A stretch of DNA of 64,000 nt from Immersiella caudata (taxonomy: Eukaryota; Ascomycota; Sordariomycetes; Sordariales; Lasiosphaeriaceae), in NCBI GenBank assembly GCA_030512335.1, contig JAULSU010000007.1:3410001-3474000 (forward strand). Direction: 5' to 3'. This document shows positions 35,377-45,539 of this stretch, piece after piece. Every line of letters starts with the position of its first letter. Position 1 is the stretch's first letter. A program made the position numbers and the translations under genes. Under the pieces are notes generated by a model. The model ran no database searches. It saw only the letters and a list, made by a program, of their open reading frames with translations, and was not told the DNA's origin.

Positions 35377-36018
35377 ATGTCCACAGGACCAACACCCACA
35401 ACACCTCCCTCAACCTCCGCCATGCCAGTAACCTCCAACCCCAATACCGATGCAGACGCCAAAGCCACAGTTGCATCTTGCCCCTGCAACCACCTCCGTT
35501 ACAGCCTCCTTTCCAAACCTCTCATAATCCACTGCTGCCATTGCCTCTCCTGCCAATCCGAAACCGGCTCAGCCTTCGTTCTCAACGCCCTCTACCTCGC
35601 AAGCTCGGTCGTGCCCCTCTCACCCACCACCTCCCCCCTCCTAATCAACACCCCCTCAGCAAGCGGCAAAGGCCAGGTCATAGCACGCTGCCCGAGGTGT
35701 TTTGTAGCAGTATGGTCGAACTATGCTGGGGGAGGAAGGGCCACAAGATTTGTGCGCGTCGGGGCCGTCGAGAAGGAAGTGAAAAGCATGGATCCAGGGG
35801 CATGGGCGCCGGATGTGCATATTTATGTGAGAAGCAAGGTGCCGTGGCTCGCCATCCCGGAGGGAGCAGAAGTGTATGAGAGGTTTTATGACGTTGAAGA
35901 GGTGTGGGGGCGGGAGAGGTGTGTGAGACGGGCGGATGCTAGGGAGAAGATCAAGAAGGCGAGAGAGGAGGAAACCACGGAGGCTGAAGGTGCGGGGGTA
36001 CAAGATGCGCGACAGTGA
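35377..36018 (+). CDS. GFA/CENP-V family protein (glutathione-dependent formaldehyde-activating enzyme fold)
   Basis: A single exon of 213 residues. The zinc-binding pattern of the family is present: CPCNHLRY near residue 36, then HCCHCLSCQSETGSAFVLNALY with the CxxC core, and ARCPRC about 60 residues later. After it comes WAPDVHIYVRSKVPWLAIPEG, the conserved family end (PxxHIY...WxxIPxG). The N-terminus is Thr/Pro-rich and the C-terminus is charged and helical. Family members bind glutathione adducts; most fungal copies have no proven substrate, so the formaldehyde role is only a family name. It is divergent from the P450 gene. Confidence 0.85.
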   Translation: MSTGPTPTTPPSTSAMPVTSNPNTDADAKATVASCPCNHLRYSLLSKPLIIHCCHCLSCQSETGSAFVLNALYLASSVVPLSPTTSPLLINTPSASGKGQVIARCPRCFVAVWSNYAGGGRATRFVRVGAVEKEVKSMDPGAWAPDVHIYVRSKVPWLAIPEGAEVYERFYDVEEVWGRERCVRRADAREKIKKAREEETTEAEGAGVQDARQ

Positions 36019-36147
36019 TCAGAAGTCCGAACCGTGTAAATAAGACATATCAAAAGGCCGCCGTCCGTACCCTTGTTCCGCACCCCTATTCTATCCGCAC
36101 CTCTTATTCCTCACCACTTCCCACCCGCCTTATTCCCCCTTTCCGTC

Positions 36148-37066
36148 CTAGGCCAAACCAACCCCACCACCGGCTCCAGCGCCTACAACACTAACATATA
36201 TCGGATATTCTGCAGGCCCACCCTGCTGGCCGTGGCTGCGTGCCTCTGTATCCCTGCTATAGTGCAGCGTGCTATATCGTGCAATCCCCTCAAAAGCACT
36301 AGCTAACACAAAAGCAAACTGTATGAGAAACACAGGCCAATGTTGCTGCAAACTAACCCACAAACAACACAGTCGAAGTCAGCGTAACGACGCCAGCGTA
36401 ACGACGCCAGCGTAAGCTGTAAGTAATGAAAGCCTGAGCGTCCGATCTCGTCTTCTGTTTGCGTAGGTGAACACGAGCAACGCAAAGAAAAACCAGTGCG
36501 AGACGATCGATACGCCCCATACAACCTCAAGGCCTTGGACTAAAAGAAGGGGAACTAGGCCACAAAAAGAAGAAACTGGATAGCCCATACACCACTTACG
36601 CCCCAGCACATCACAGGAAAGAACGACTCTCTAGAAAACGCCCGTACGGTGGCCCAAATGCTCACAACGCTCTAGGATATTCATTAATCAATACCCTAAT
36701 TCCAAACAAAAAGACGAGGAATAACTACTTCAACAAAAATAGCATGACTTATACACACCATCTCAGGCCCGTGCCGAAAACCGCCCGCTAAAATTGTAGA
36801 TAAAACGATGGAGATAAGGCTAGCACCCTAAAATAAACATACAGAAAATCGTAACATAGGAACGGGGACAAGCCAAATTTGGAGGGCATGGACAAGGAAG
36901 GAGGCAACCGCGATCAGGCAGGCGGCCAAGACATCACTAACCCCGATTTCATGGCGTAGAAAAACGACTGAGACCAAGACAATGACGGTGATGGAAAAAT
37001 AGAGCTGGCAGTGCCAAATAGAAGTATTATGTCCGGAAGTAATAGTGCAGGGAGGAAGTAGCTCCA
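36148..37066 (-). pseudogene. multi-pass membrane protein of unknown family, damaged
   Basis: From an ATG at 37066 the frame reads two hydrophobic segments (LYFSITVIVLVSVVFLRHE and DVLAACLIAVASFLVHALQIW). A plausible GTATGT intron leads in phase to RAVFGTGLR, and a second intron leads to VVSIWATVRAFSRESFFPVMCWG. From there the frame shifts to SSFCGLVPLLLVQGLEVVWGV and SHWFFFALLVFTYANRRR. A 14-bp direct duplication (GCTGGCGTCGTTAC twice, about 36370-36397) breaks the frame again. A final hydrophobic stretch, WPVFLIQFAFVLASAF, lies in another frame. I do not recognise the family. At least one frameshift and the duplication suggest it is no longer functional, though unusual introns could hide a live gene. 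Confidence 0.4.
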
Positions 37067-37139
37067 TACCAAGCCAGCATACTTAAACTAAATGTAATAA
37101 TAGTGAACTCCTTGCCATAATCATCCAGTTAGCTCCGCT

Positions 37140-37648
37140 GACTAGATGGCCAGGGACACCTTTTCTATCTGACAGCATCCCAGCCGAGCTCTTCGTACAG
37201 ATCCCGAACTTTGGACGCGCCCGACCCGTCTCCGCTTCGACGACGACAGCAGCGACGATAGCCGAAACGCCGACAGCTTTGTCGATAACCGCGATGACTT
37301 TCTCGATTGCGTTGGTTTGGAACTTGAACTGTTCTCTGGGCCCTTTACATCGCCGGGGACAAGCAATTGGAGCAGCTCCTGCAGAGATTTCTGGCACAGC
37401 GTAAGCGTTCCATCGGGCGTACGAAGCGTTTACGTGCTTTCCGCGTTAGCCGCAGCACGTTATCCGGGTCCTGATGGAAGGTTAAGCGTCTAAACAATGG
37501 CTTAGAGGGAGCTGACCTCGGCGCAGATAAAGAAGAGCTCATTCGGCACGTCTTTAAACGCCGAGATGTACGTGCTGCAGGCAGCAATCGCCTTACCGCT
37601 AAAGTCCAAAATACCGACCATACCGGCCACAGCGTTAAGCGGGTTCAT
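37140..37648 (-). pseudogene. relic of a STAND (NLR-like) N-terminal domain
   Basis: An ATG at 37648 opens MNPLNAVAGMVGILDFSGKA and then TYISAFKDVPNELFFICAEVSSL. This is the characteristic start of the fungal STAND N-terminal domain that precedes NACHT modules. The frame then meets TAA, TAG, TAA and TAA within about 40 codons, while the residues between (AIV, TLNLPSGPG, TLRTPDGTLTLCQKSLQELL) keep the family pattern. Each stop is explained by CAA or CAG turning into TAA or TAG, the change produced by repeat-induced point mutation. After VPGDVKGP the frame shifts to EQFKFQTNAIEKVIAVIDKAV. No NACHT domain follows, so the rest of the gene is gone. Confidence 0.7.
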
Positions 37649-38163
37649 CCTTCCACCTGTAGGTGATGGATAAGAGGTTCGAGCAATCGCGATAGAGCTG
37701 TTATATGAAGAGGAGGGCCTCGCTGCTCGTCGGACAGGCTCCCTCAGCTCTTACCAACTCGGATCCCAGGCCTTAGGCAAAATGCATAACATAACAAGCT
37801 AGCGCCGAAACTCTTAACTTTAGCAATTCCTTTGGGAAGGCCTTTACCCAATCTGATACGTGTTAAGGGAGGCGTGGATAAACCAGACACTACCACTCCG
37901 CCAACATTAGGGGCACCTGCCTGTATAACGAGCCAAGTGCGCAAAAACGACAGTTATTATCAATCTATTAGTCACATCATTCCATTGTGCATTTAAATCG
38001 TCATTTAAATCGTCGAATATATCCATGACTACAGGGCATATAACTCTCTGACGTATCTCTGCATGTTTGTGATCGGGGGCTTATTAGGCCTGCTCAGCTG
38101 ACAGTGTGTGTGTGTGTTTATATATCTCAAGATTCAACTTAACAAAAGCGTGACAGCCACTAC
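37649..38163. other. intergenic, AT-richer, GT repeat
   Basis: This stretch is richer in A and T than its surroundings and carries a short GT repeat at about 38104-38116. A minus-strand 66-codon frame (37744-37944) is not recognised. It probably belongs to the same decayed region as the STAND relic. Confidence 0.4.
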
Positions 38164-39570
38164 CTACACACCCATCCACTGGAAATAAGGCTCAGTTCTC
38201 GGTGCGCCCCGAAGATAGCGAGTCAAGGTTGTCAATTCGGGCTGGCGACCCGACACAGCGAGGACTTCGTCCCGGAACCGCTTCGCAGCGTCTTTCATCT
38301 GCTCTATCTGATCAAGGGCACCGAAGCCCCCGCGCTCCCACATGTCCAGCGCATAAACCCTCCCGCTGCGTTGTATCAACATCTATCACCACCGCAGAGC
38401 GTTATTTATTCAACACTAGGGCTAGAACTTACAGCACGTAGGCGTAGTATCCCGCGTCGTAACCGCTGACAATCATTCGAAAGACGGACTGCCCCTGACT
38501 CCATGCCCAGCCTTCTCCGAGCGCCTCACCCCCTCGGAGCCCCGTCATCTCGGTCTTGAGCTTGTTGTACGCTGCGGCCAGGTCCATCTGCTCCAGCTCC
38601 TCGTGGGATGTTGGGCTGTGGACTAAAACGTCAAACCAGGAGAGAAAGAGGTTGAACGTTTGCCGGTCGATGCGTTCTCGCCTCCTCAGGCGACTGTCAC
38701 CCACCAACTGGGCTGTGGCTTTCTCGTCGAGCCTGATCGGGGGCTGGTTGGTTGCTTCACGAGCGCCGCCGCCGAGCCACGCAGCATGGTACTCCGGAGA
38801 GATATAAGAATAGTGGTGGGAAATCTCCTGGACTATGGCCGAGTTGCTGAAGAATTGCTCAAACATTATGCAGGGAGCTTCTACAAAGTCTCTGTCGATG
38901 CGCTGGAGGGCGGCATGCCTGACTCGAGCGAGGAGACCCTGGTGTAGATGGCCTAGCTCGTGGAACATCTGTCGCGCTGCGGTGAATCCTAGCAGCGTGG
39001 GCTTTGAGGGGGTGGGCTTGGGGTAGTTCATGATGAAGGCGACGGAAGGGTGGAAGCCGCTTCCATCCGCCTTCTCGTAACCCTGTTATTGCTGGTAAGC
39101 TACGAGTGCTAAGGGAAAGGGGGGGGGGGAAGCTGGTGTGTGGTGGGACATGAAGGCACTTGGGGGAGGCAGGGGGCACTACTCACATATTGGATATCAT
39201 AACACCCTCTGTGTCCATATTTCCCTTGACGAGGGAAAAGGTCAAAGTACGCGTATCCGAGGAATGAATCCGGAGAGTCCCGCGTGTCCCATGCAGCATA
39301 CATCATGACATCCTCGTGCCAGATGAGGGGACCCGCATGACCTGCGCTGTTCCCAAGCTCAATCTGCTGTTCGCTTGTGATGCGCTCGAATCTCGTGTCA
39401 AACAGGCGCCCGAACAGCGACAGGAGGGCGTCGAGCGTGCTGTACAGTTCAAAGTATTCAGACGAGTCGGCGGTCTGATGGATAGGTGTTTCCTCCCTCT
39501 CGTCTCTTATGCGGGCATAGTAATCCTCGTCCCAGAAAAACAACTCAGTGCCGGTGCCGTCGTGAACAAT

Positions 39571-39607
<37 letters not shown>

Positions 39608-40560
39608 GTCTTGATGCTGAGGAGTTCACTGGCTCCAAGCAAAGCGGCAGGTGACGTTCTTTGCTTGATATCCTGGAGCAAGGTAGTCACTGCTTCGGGC
39701 GTCTGAGCCATTTTTAGGGACGTTTGATAGGCGAAGTAGTTATGGAAACCAAGCAGTCTCGCCATGGTATCCCGGGCGACAACCAGCTCGCGGAAGAGTG
39801 GAACATTTTGCGGTAGCCGGTTGTACTTGGCGTAGTAAAACTTTTTCCGCGTAGCGCCCGAATGCGCGTACCAAAGAACCCCACCGGTCGGGGGCTTCGT
39901 CTTTAACCAGAGTTTGCCTTGGTTTTCTCCGTCCCCTTTGGGCAGCTTGTCGATGCGGTCCTGAGGCAGACCCTCCAGCTCCTCCGGGGTGAGCCAGATA
40001 CCGGATGTGTCTTCTTCGAGGTTTTCGGTGCACTGACGGACCAGCTCCTTCACTCTCTTGTTGACCTGATGGAAGGCATCCCTGTTGCGGGAATCGAGAA
40101 TGACACAACCATTCATGCACATAGCTCGGTGGAGCTTCTGGACGTAGTACTTGGACTGGTCATCCAATGTCGGGTTGTCGTTCATGTTCTGCACCACGGC
40201 AGCAATCCGAGCGAAGACATCGACACGTGATAATCGCTCGGCGTCGCTGTCGTTAAGCAAAGTGGTGGCGGTGTGGCTGGCCTCGCGCAGTTCCTTTGAT
40301 GGAGAAGTGGATGCGTAGAAGCGCAGAAGCCTGGATTTGGCGAGACTGCCGTTCTCGTCGTCGATGATGGGCCGAATGGTGTTGTCAAACGTGGCTTTGT
40401 CAGTGGCCACGCCAGCGGCGATGCTATCCCACACAGCCCTGCTCGTGGAAATGAGAGCCCTGGCCTCAGCGATGAGCGACGAGGGTGTCGCGTCAAACAC
40501 GATTAGCGACTGTGGCGGAGTCCCGCTGAGGGTCGCGTTGGTGCCTACGTTGGGTGGCAT
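38164..40560 (-). CDS. M3 family metallopeptidase (thimet oligopeptidase/saccharolysin type)
   Basis: Three exons: 40560-39187, 39082-38433 and 38365-38164 (741 residues). Introns of 104 and 67 nt are in phase. The N-terminal half is the helical region of M3 peptidases, with YYVQKLHRAMCMNGC, LWYAHSGATRKKFYYA and LLGFHNYFAYQTSLKMA. FLGYAYFDLFPRQGKYGH is the conserved approach to the active site. The zinc motif is MFHELGHLHQ (HELGH, 499-503), and the third ligand region is DFVEAPCIMFEQF. After intron 2 the reading GRVYALDMWERGGF matches the family C-terminus. These are cytosolic zinc enzymes that cut oligopeptides. An unusual glutamine tract of about 11-12 residues interrupts the region near residue 320. 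Catalytic residues are intact. Confidence 0.92.
39572..39603. repeat. CTG/CAG trinucleotide repeat coding polyglutamine
   Basis: About ten perfect CTG units on the plus strand (CAG on the coding strand) encode the Gln tract of the M3 peptidase. The purity suggests ongoing length change. Confidence 0.85.
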
Positions 40561-41049
40561 GACGAGTGATGCTGAATCCAGAGTGCTGAGATTGTTGGGT
40601 TGTTTTGTTGGTTGGTTATTTACAGGTACCTATGTTTTGGAAATTTAGGAATAAAAGGCGGGGTGGACATCAGCCGGAAGCACCGTGACCAACTGCAGAC
40701 TGTTCCCCAATGCGTGGAGTTCGAGTAGCAACGCCACCCAGTGCAAAATACCCACACAAGACAACGGCGATACAGTGCGCGCAGGTGATATCGGGCACTG
40801 CGTGATCTCTGCGGCATACGGTAATTCAGCCTTCAGCTGCTGCCTCTCCCCCACATTTACCAGAGGTATATGTACTACCCCCTCAGCCTCCCACCATCTT
40901 CTCGTCGGTTCAGGGTCCATGGCATTCCCACATCCCTGTGCTATCGTCGTACTTCCGAAGAGCCCATCACCATCTCTCTTCTCACGTATGGGCTACTCGA
41001 GCCCCGGCCGAAAACACCTTCAAGTCCCTCATGGCAGCGTGTAGTAAAC
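40561..41049. other. intergenic, promoter side of the M3 peptidase
   Basis: Upstream region of the peptidase and of the damaged UstYa-like gene. No separate gene recognised. Confidence 0.4.
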
Positions 41050-41695
41050 AATTTTGATATCAACATAGCTGTGACAAACCAAGTTGCTCAATACCGATGG
41101 CGCAACTTCAACGAGTATTACGCACAATCAAAATTATACAGAGGCGCCCCGACGCCAGAGCGAGAATCGGCTTGGGAGTCTCTCGTCCCCCCTGCATGTT
41201 TCCCCCTAACGTGGTTTTCTCTACGCGAGGGACGGCAGCTCACGCATCAATACAAGACGGTCTTACTGTCGTCCAGTCTGGCACCCAACCTGAAGAATAT
41301 GCAATCCCAGGTGCGGTGTTGCACATGAATTGCCTGGTAAGTCATGGCCGTTTCCCAAGTCTCACAACACAGGTGAGCACCTGGTGTGTGTGTCTGACTG
41401 TTGTCCCTTTTAGCGTCTCCTTAGACAATTTGTCTATCGCGACAGCAACCAAACACTCTTCACTGTGCCATCCAGACGCCAGGCGGATGTCTGTATTGAG
41501 TTGTTGCGGGAGCAGCTCGTCTGTACCTGTGATATGACACCGTATCTCATCACAAATTCTCCTCGTAACCCTAGTGGCTCTGTTCCTGTCATGGGAAATG
41601 ATCACTATTGTCGAGACCATCAAGCGATCGTGCAATGGGCGGGACAGCGGGCTGCGTTCTTGTACAACATGTCAGATGTTTCTTTGGTAGCCTAA
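41050..41695 (+). pseudogene. UstYa-like (DUF3328) protein, damaged
   Basis: The first block reads QYRWRNFNEYYAQ, YRGAPTPERESAWESLVPP, the typical DUF3328 opening. A six-C run at about 41187-41192 changes the frame to FPPNVVFSTRG and PEEYAIPGAVLHMNCL. A clean intron (41337-41413, GTAAGT to TTTTAG, branch CTGAC) joins in phase to RLLRQFVYRDSNQTLF, VCIELLREQLVCTCDMTPYL and CRDHQAIVQWAGQR, which match the second half of the family. UstYa proteins are membrane-anchored oxidases that cyclise RiPP peptides and other metabolites, using two HxxHC motifs. Here both motifs are eroded (LHMNC and ADVC), the N-terminal membrane helix is not found, and the frame is broken, so it is probably inactive. Confidence 0.6.
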
Positions 41696-42021
41696 TGCAC
41701 CACCAGGTACTAGCATGTCATGAGTTAGTGTGGAACTTCTGGCGGAGCGCGTCATTGAGCTTGCGAGCAATGGAAGTGCAGTTGCAAAGTGACTTATCTT
41801 TTTGGAAGTGAGGTCCGGAGATAAGCTCCAACAAGTACAAAAGAAACGGCCCCGTTGGACCCAGAGCGCCGGAACATTGGTTCCTGCGCTCCAGCGGAGC
41901 GCAGGGCCAATGGTCCCTCTGTGGTGAGCTCTGTTGTAGATATGGGGGTGGGGATGGTAGTTGGTGTGCATAAATAATGGCGAAGCCTGGAACGGATGCA
42001 CCTGTGATGAATCTTTACAAG

Positions 42022-43449
42022 TCATGTAGCAGGGACTGTGAACGCCGCTTGATTCAATTCGTTGGAAACCAGTTCCGTCCGAGAGACTACTCTCGTCCCC
42101 CGAGAAACACATGGGTTGACATGGAGACCCAACGACCGCCTCATGGTTCTCCAAATGCGCAGGAGACCAGACATGAGAAAATTTCCTCTAATCCCTTTAC
42201 CCGAAGAAAAATAAAAAATAAAAAAATAAAAATAAAAAAAAAACCAAAAAAAATAAAAATAAAAAAATAAAAATTTCCAGCAATAATATAACGCCATGAT
42301 GCACCTTCGGTGCCAGTTCATATCCCTCTCCTCAACAATGTTCCATTCAAACACATCCACCCACCATCTCCACACGCAAGGTATGCCTTTCCAAACTTCA
42401 GCTCCCCTCATTCCCCCTCCACAAGACCCACCACCATTCCTCATAGCTCTTAACATCGTCAGCTCACCACGCAATCTGTCATTCTCGTCCTGCAAGCTGA
42501 CAATCTGCATCGTCGCCAACTTGAGCACCTCGGCTTTACTCATGCGTTTGGCGATACACGTGCTGCTATCCCTTTCCGGGTCGCAGACGGCAAGCAGGCG
42601 GTCAAAGCTAGCGTTGAGACGGGTTCGGTATTGCTTTTCGTTGTGATTGTGGGTTCTGCGGTTGAGGACGGGGCGGGTTTTGCTGCTGTCTTCGCTTGTT
42701 TTGTGTTTGCGACAGAGAGGCTTGCTGCTGCTGCTGCTGCTGCTGTTGCTGCTGAGGAGGGGTTTGGGTTCGGGGCTGGTGGCGGCGGTGGTGGCGTAGC
42801 TGGGTTGTGAGCGGGCGATGATGGGGGGTCGCGTTGCTTTTGCCGGTGCGGCATCAGATTCAGCATTGGGTCTGACACGTCGGGATGTGGGGCTGATGGC
42901 GGCGGAGGGTGCCTGGTTATTAGGGAGGATGGAGGTGGATGTGCAATTTCTTTCGGGCGAAGGGGGAGGGGGCGACGGCTCGGCGTAGGTGTGGGCGTCG
43001 CCGTTTGGAAGGGGAGCGGCGATGGAGGGGGGAAACGCGAGGTCGGGCGAATTGGCTTCGAAAAACCAACACGAGGTGGGAGAGGTGACGGCGCTGAGGC
43101 CCACGTCTTGCCAGTGATGCAGGGCGCTGCCCAAAGGAGCAAAGGTCGAATTCGTTGCGGTTGAAGGAAAGTAAGCCAAGTGGGCCAGACCGTCTGGGCA
43201 CGCCAGGGGCAGGGGTGCCGGAAGAAGCAATGCGTTCGTCATGCCGCGATCGTCGGAGATGTCGGGGAGGTCGGGATCGGGGTCTGTCGCCGCTGGGGCT
43301 GAATCGGACGGGGACTGACAAGGGTCGTGGTTTAGGTTTGCCAAGGCCACCCACAGCGGCAGTCCCCGCTTACGGTCCCAGGCCGTCGGGTGATGCTCCC
43401 AGACCTCCGGGTGTCGGTCCCTAGTTTGATGGCCGCCGATTTGAAACAT
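42022..43449 (-). CDS. bHLH transcription factor, SREBP-like basic region (3' end uncertain)
   Basis: The first 260 residues are low-complexity (Pro, Ser, Asp). The bHLH domain lies at about 262-335. The basic helix reads THNHNEKQYRTRLN, with the His, Glu and Arg that contact an E-box and a Tyr at the position that marks the SREBP class. A loop is followed by KRMSKAEVLKLATMQIVSLQDENDRL, the second helix and a short leucine-rich coil. It should be a nuclear DNA-binding regulator. I chose the ATG at 43449 because a TATA-like box lies about 170 bp upstream; an in-frame ATG at 43698 is upstream of that box. After about 42290 the frame crosses an A/T ladder that translates as Phe/Tyr; this is probably an intron or 3' UTR, so the last 90 codons are doubtful. 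Confidence 0.7.
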   Translation of the reverse strand: MFQIGGHQTRDRHPEVWEHHPTAWDRKRGLPLWVALANLNHDPCQSPSDSAPAATDPDPDLPDISDDRGMTNALLLPAPLPLACPDGLAHLAYFPSTATNSTFAPLGSALHHWQDVGLSAVTSPTSCWFFEANSPDLAFPPSIAAPLPNGDAHTYAEPSPPPPSPERNCTSTSILPNNQAPSAAISPTSRRVRPNAESDAAPAKATRPPIIARSQPSYATTAATSPEPKPLLSSNSSSSSSSKPLCRKHKTSEDSSKTRPVLNRRTHNHNEKQYRTRLNASFDRLLAVCDPERDSSTCIAKRMSKAEVLKLATMQIVSLQDENDRLRGELTMLRAMRNGGGSCGGGMRGAEVWKGIPCVWRWWVDVFEWNIVEERDMNWHRRCIMALYYCWKFLFFYFYFFWFFFYFYFFIFYFSSGKGIRGNFLMSGLLRIWRTMRRSLGLHVNPCVSRGTRVVSRTELVSNELNQAAFTVPAT

Positions 43450-43615
43450 GACGGGCCCGATGCCAGCAACGGCAACAATGGCAACAATGGCAACAATGGC
43501 AACAAACGGCGACGGCGGCAACGGCAGGACTGGGGGATCCTGCGAAAAAACTGGGTGGCGAGAGCGGGAGGAAGATGGGAAGAGCTCTATCTCGTGCAGT
43601 GAATTAGCTGACTTT

Positions 43616-43623
43616 CTATATAG
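43616..43623 (-). promoter_or_regulatory. probable TATA box of the bHLH gene
   Basis: CTATATAG, a palindrome, lies about 170 bp upstream of the ATG at 43449 and supports that start over the one at 43698. Confidence 0.4.
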
Positions 43624-44652
43624 TACCGTCCATATTTGGCTGAACATGCACCTAGGATCCAACTTTCGTTGCTTCTGCCAGTGCGCCATCGAAGCCATCG
43701 AACGATGTGACGGCCACGACGCGGGAGTGCCCCCATCCGAACGACACGGTGAGGAGGGGTGTCAGGGCCAAACGGGGAGCGCCGCAGCACGCCATGGCTG
43801 CCCCGCCAAGGGTCTGGGCCGATCTTGGGTACTCACCTCACTTGATAAATCCACGACTCGGGGTCTTCAACGACGCTTGGCAACGTGCCTTCCCACGCCC
43901 ATTCATGCGGAGGCTAACGTCAAATAAAGCACATCTGCTGCATCAGCAACGAAGTGTGTGGCAGCGGCCGTGTTCATCGGGGACTCGCGTGAGAACTACC
44001 CGCCTAGAATATGTTGGCATTGTAGTTGCCCCTCACCATAGAGATCAGTAGCTCGTGAGATTTCGTGCGTTTGCTGGGTGATTCCGGGCATTCTCGGCCG
44101 GGACAAGCAGCAATCCCGGGTACCACCGGGGTACATGACGCCGTTGTTGGGTGACGTAAGTCCAGGTACCCGGTTCGCCCCTAAGCCAGGGTCCTCACCG
44201 CCAACTCCGACCCCCTTGCAGATGTTGCGAGATTATTAATCTTCGGACTAACCCCTTTTCCACTGTGGTAGTGATGCCACAATGTGTGATCATACGGGTT
44301 GCCCCCCGCCTTCATCCTGGTGAGTTCCTTCCAGAGCGCTCCCACATGCCTTACTGAAGCTACATCCTCAATGTCAACCTTTCGGCTCGGGCCGGCGGCC
44401 TGTCACACGGCACACAGGAGTGGCCAATACCAATAGAAGACCATAAACAAAGAGGGCTGTTGGCAGCCAGTAATTAGAAGGGTGGCATGCACCACCCCCT
44501 CGCCAACAAGGGCTGTCACATCCACTGGATTGGCCCCGGCCAATGGATTACTGTACGTAGCCGCACGCAGAGGATTCCAGGGCGGCTAACAGGAGTAAGT
44601 AACTAAAGGACAGTAAGGGCCCGAAGTGGTCACTACCGAGGGCTCCGGGAGT
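43624..44652. other. intergenic
   Basis: No gene recognised. A short 9-bp tandem repeat (GGCAACAAT) lies just below this stretch at about 43472-43505, inside the leader of the bHLH gene. Confidence 0.4.
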
Positions 44653-45138
44653 TGTTACGACCGTTACCCGTCAACGTGCGGTCGGCAGGGCCGCTAGATG
44701 GTTAGGGTGGGTAGAGAGGAGTAATACAGAAGCAAGTCCTTATAGACGGGGATTCGCTGGTCAATGGTGGTGTGAGAAAGAAAGGGGTTCAGGGGCTCTG
44801 TCAAGACTAGAGCTCTACGTTACTAAGCCCGGACGGTCACAGAGCCAGCTACAAGTTACTTGCCCTCTCTTCAGTATAGATAGCTATCATCGTGACCACG
44901 ATGGTGTGAGGAATCCCTCTGGGTTCCTCACACAAAGTATTCGCTTCGTCAATTGAACCCAACTTCAATTGTGTCCTACTACATAGTCACCCTGTGTGCC
45001 ATTGTGTACTATAGCGACACACGACCATTGACCGAGTGAACCCCCGTCTGTAAGGACTTGCTTCTGTTCTATCCCTTTCGCCCCGCCAACTTCCCTGTGA
45101 CCCTGCCGACCGCTCGTCGACAGGCACCGGCCGTAACA
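44653..45138. repeat. foldback (long inverted repeat) element, 486 bp
   Basis: The left arm (about 44653-44775) and the right arm (about 45010-45138) are imperfect inverted copies of each other. Both ends read TGTTACGRCCG inward. Shared blocks include GCGGTCGGCAGGG, CAGAAGCAAGTCCTTA then AGACGGGG, and GGTCAATGG. The central 230 bp hold three smaller perfect hairpins: CATCGTG/CACGATG, GTGTGAGGAA/TTCCTCACAC and CAATTGAA/TTCAATTG. There is no open frame. It may be a non-autonomous foldback or MITE-like element; the TGTTAC...GTAACA ends would also fit a solo LTR. I see no target-site duplication. Confidence 0.65.
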
Positions 45139-45539
45139 TTACTTTAACAAAGCCTAACAGTAAATAGACACCTGTAAAAAGGCTTTTAAGGAACTTTACG
45201 TGTGAAACCGTTAGAACAATATATATCGATGACGGTTCTTAGTTCGAAAATCTGATGGGCAATTCGAGATTTCTGCACGCCAGTTCTGAAGGAATGCATG
45301 GTGGCTGGTGGTGTCTGATGCCTGGGATGGCGCATCCTCAGCCGCACCTTCCCCCGACACTTGCGCAACCTCCGATTCTTCGGCTCTTGAGCAACGTTAT
45401 TTTCTACAGTCGAGTCGTCGTCAGTTTGACGGATTCTCTGGATTGTCGCTCCAATGGCGGCCCGTAATACGGCGGACTATCCAACCGATACTGGCATATC
45501 AATCGTCCATAACTCCAAGAGCCCCCCAACCATCGTCGA
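45139..45539. other. spacer between foldback element and STAND pseudogene
   Basis: No gene recognised. The first exon of the dead STAND gene may start in this stretch, near 45454 (MAARNTADYPTDTG). Confidence 0.4.

Noticed and set aside
42207..42273. Hydrophobic Phe/Tyr segment read as a membrane anchor of the bHLH protein
   Set aside because: It is the translation of an A/T homopolymer ladder, more likely an intron or 3' UTR.
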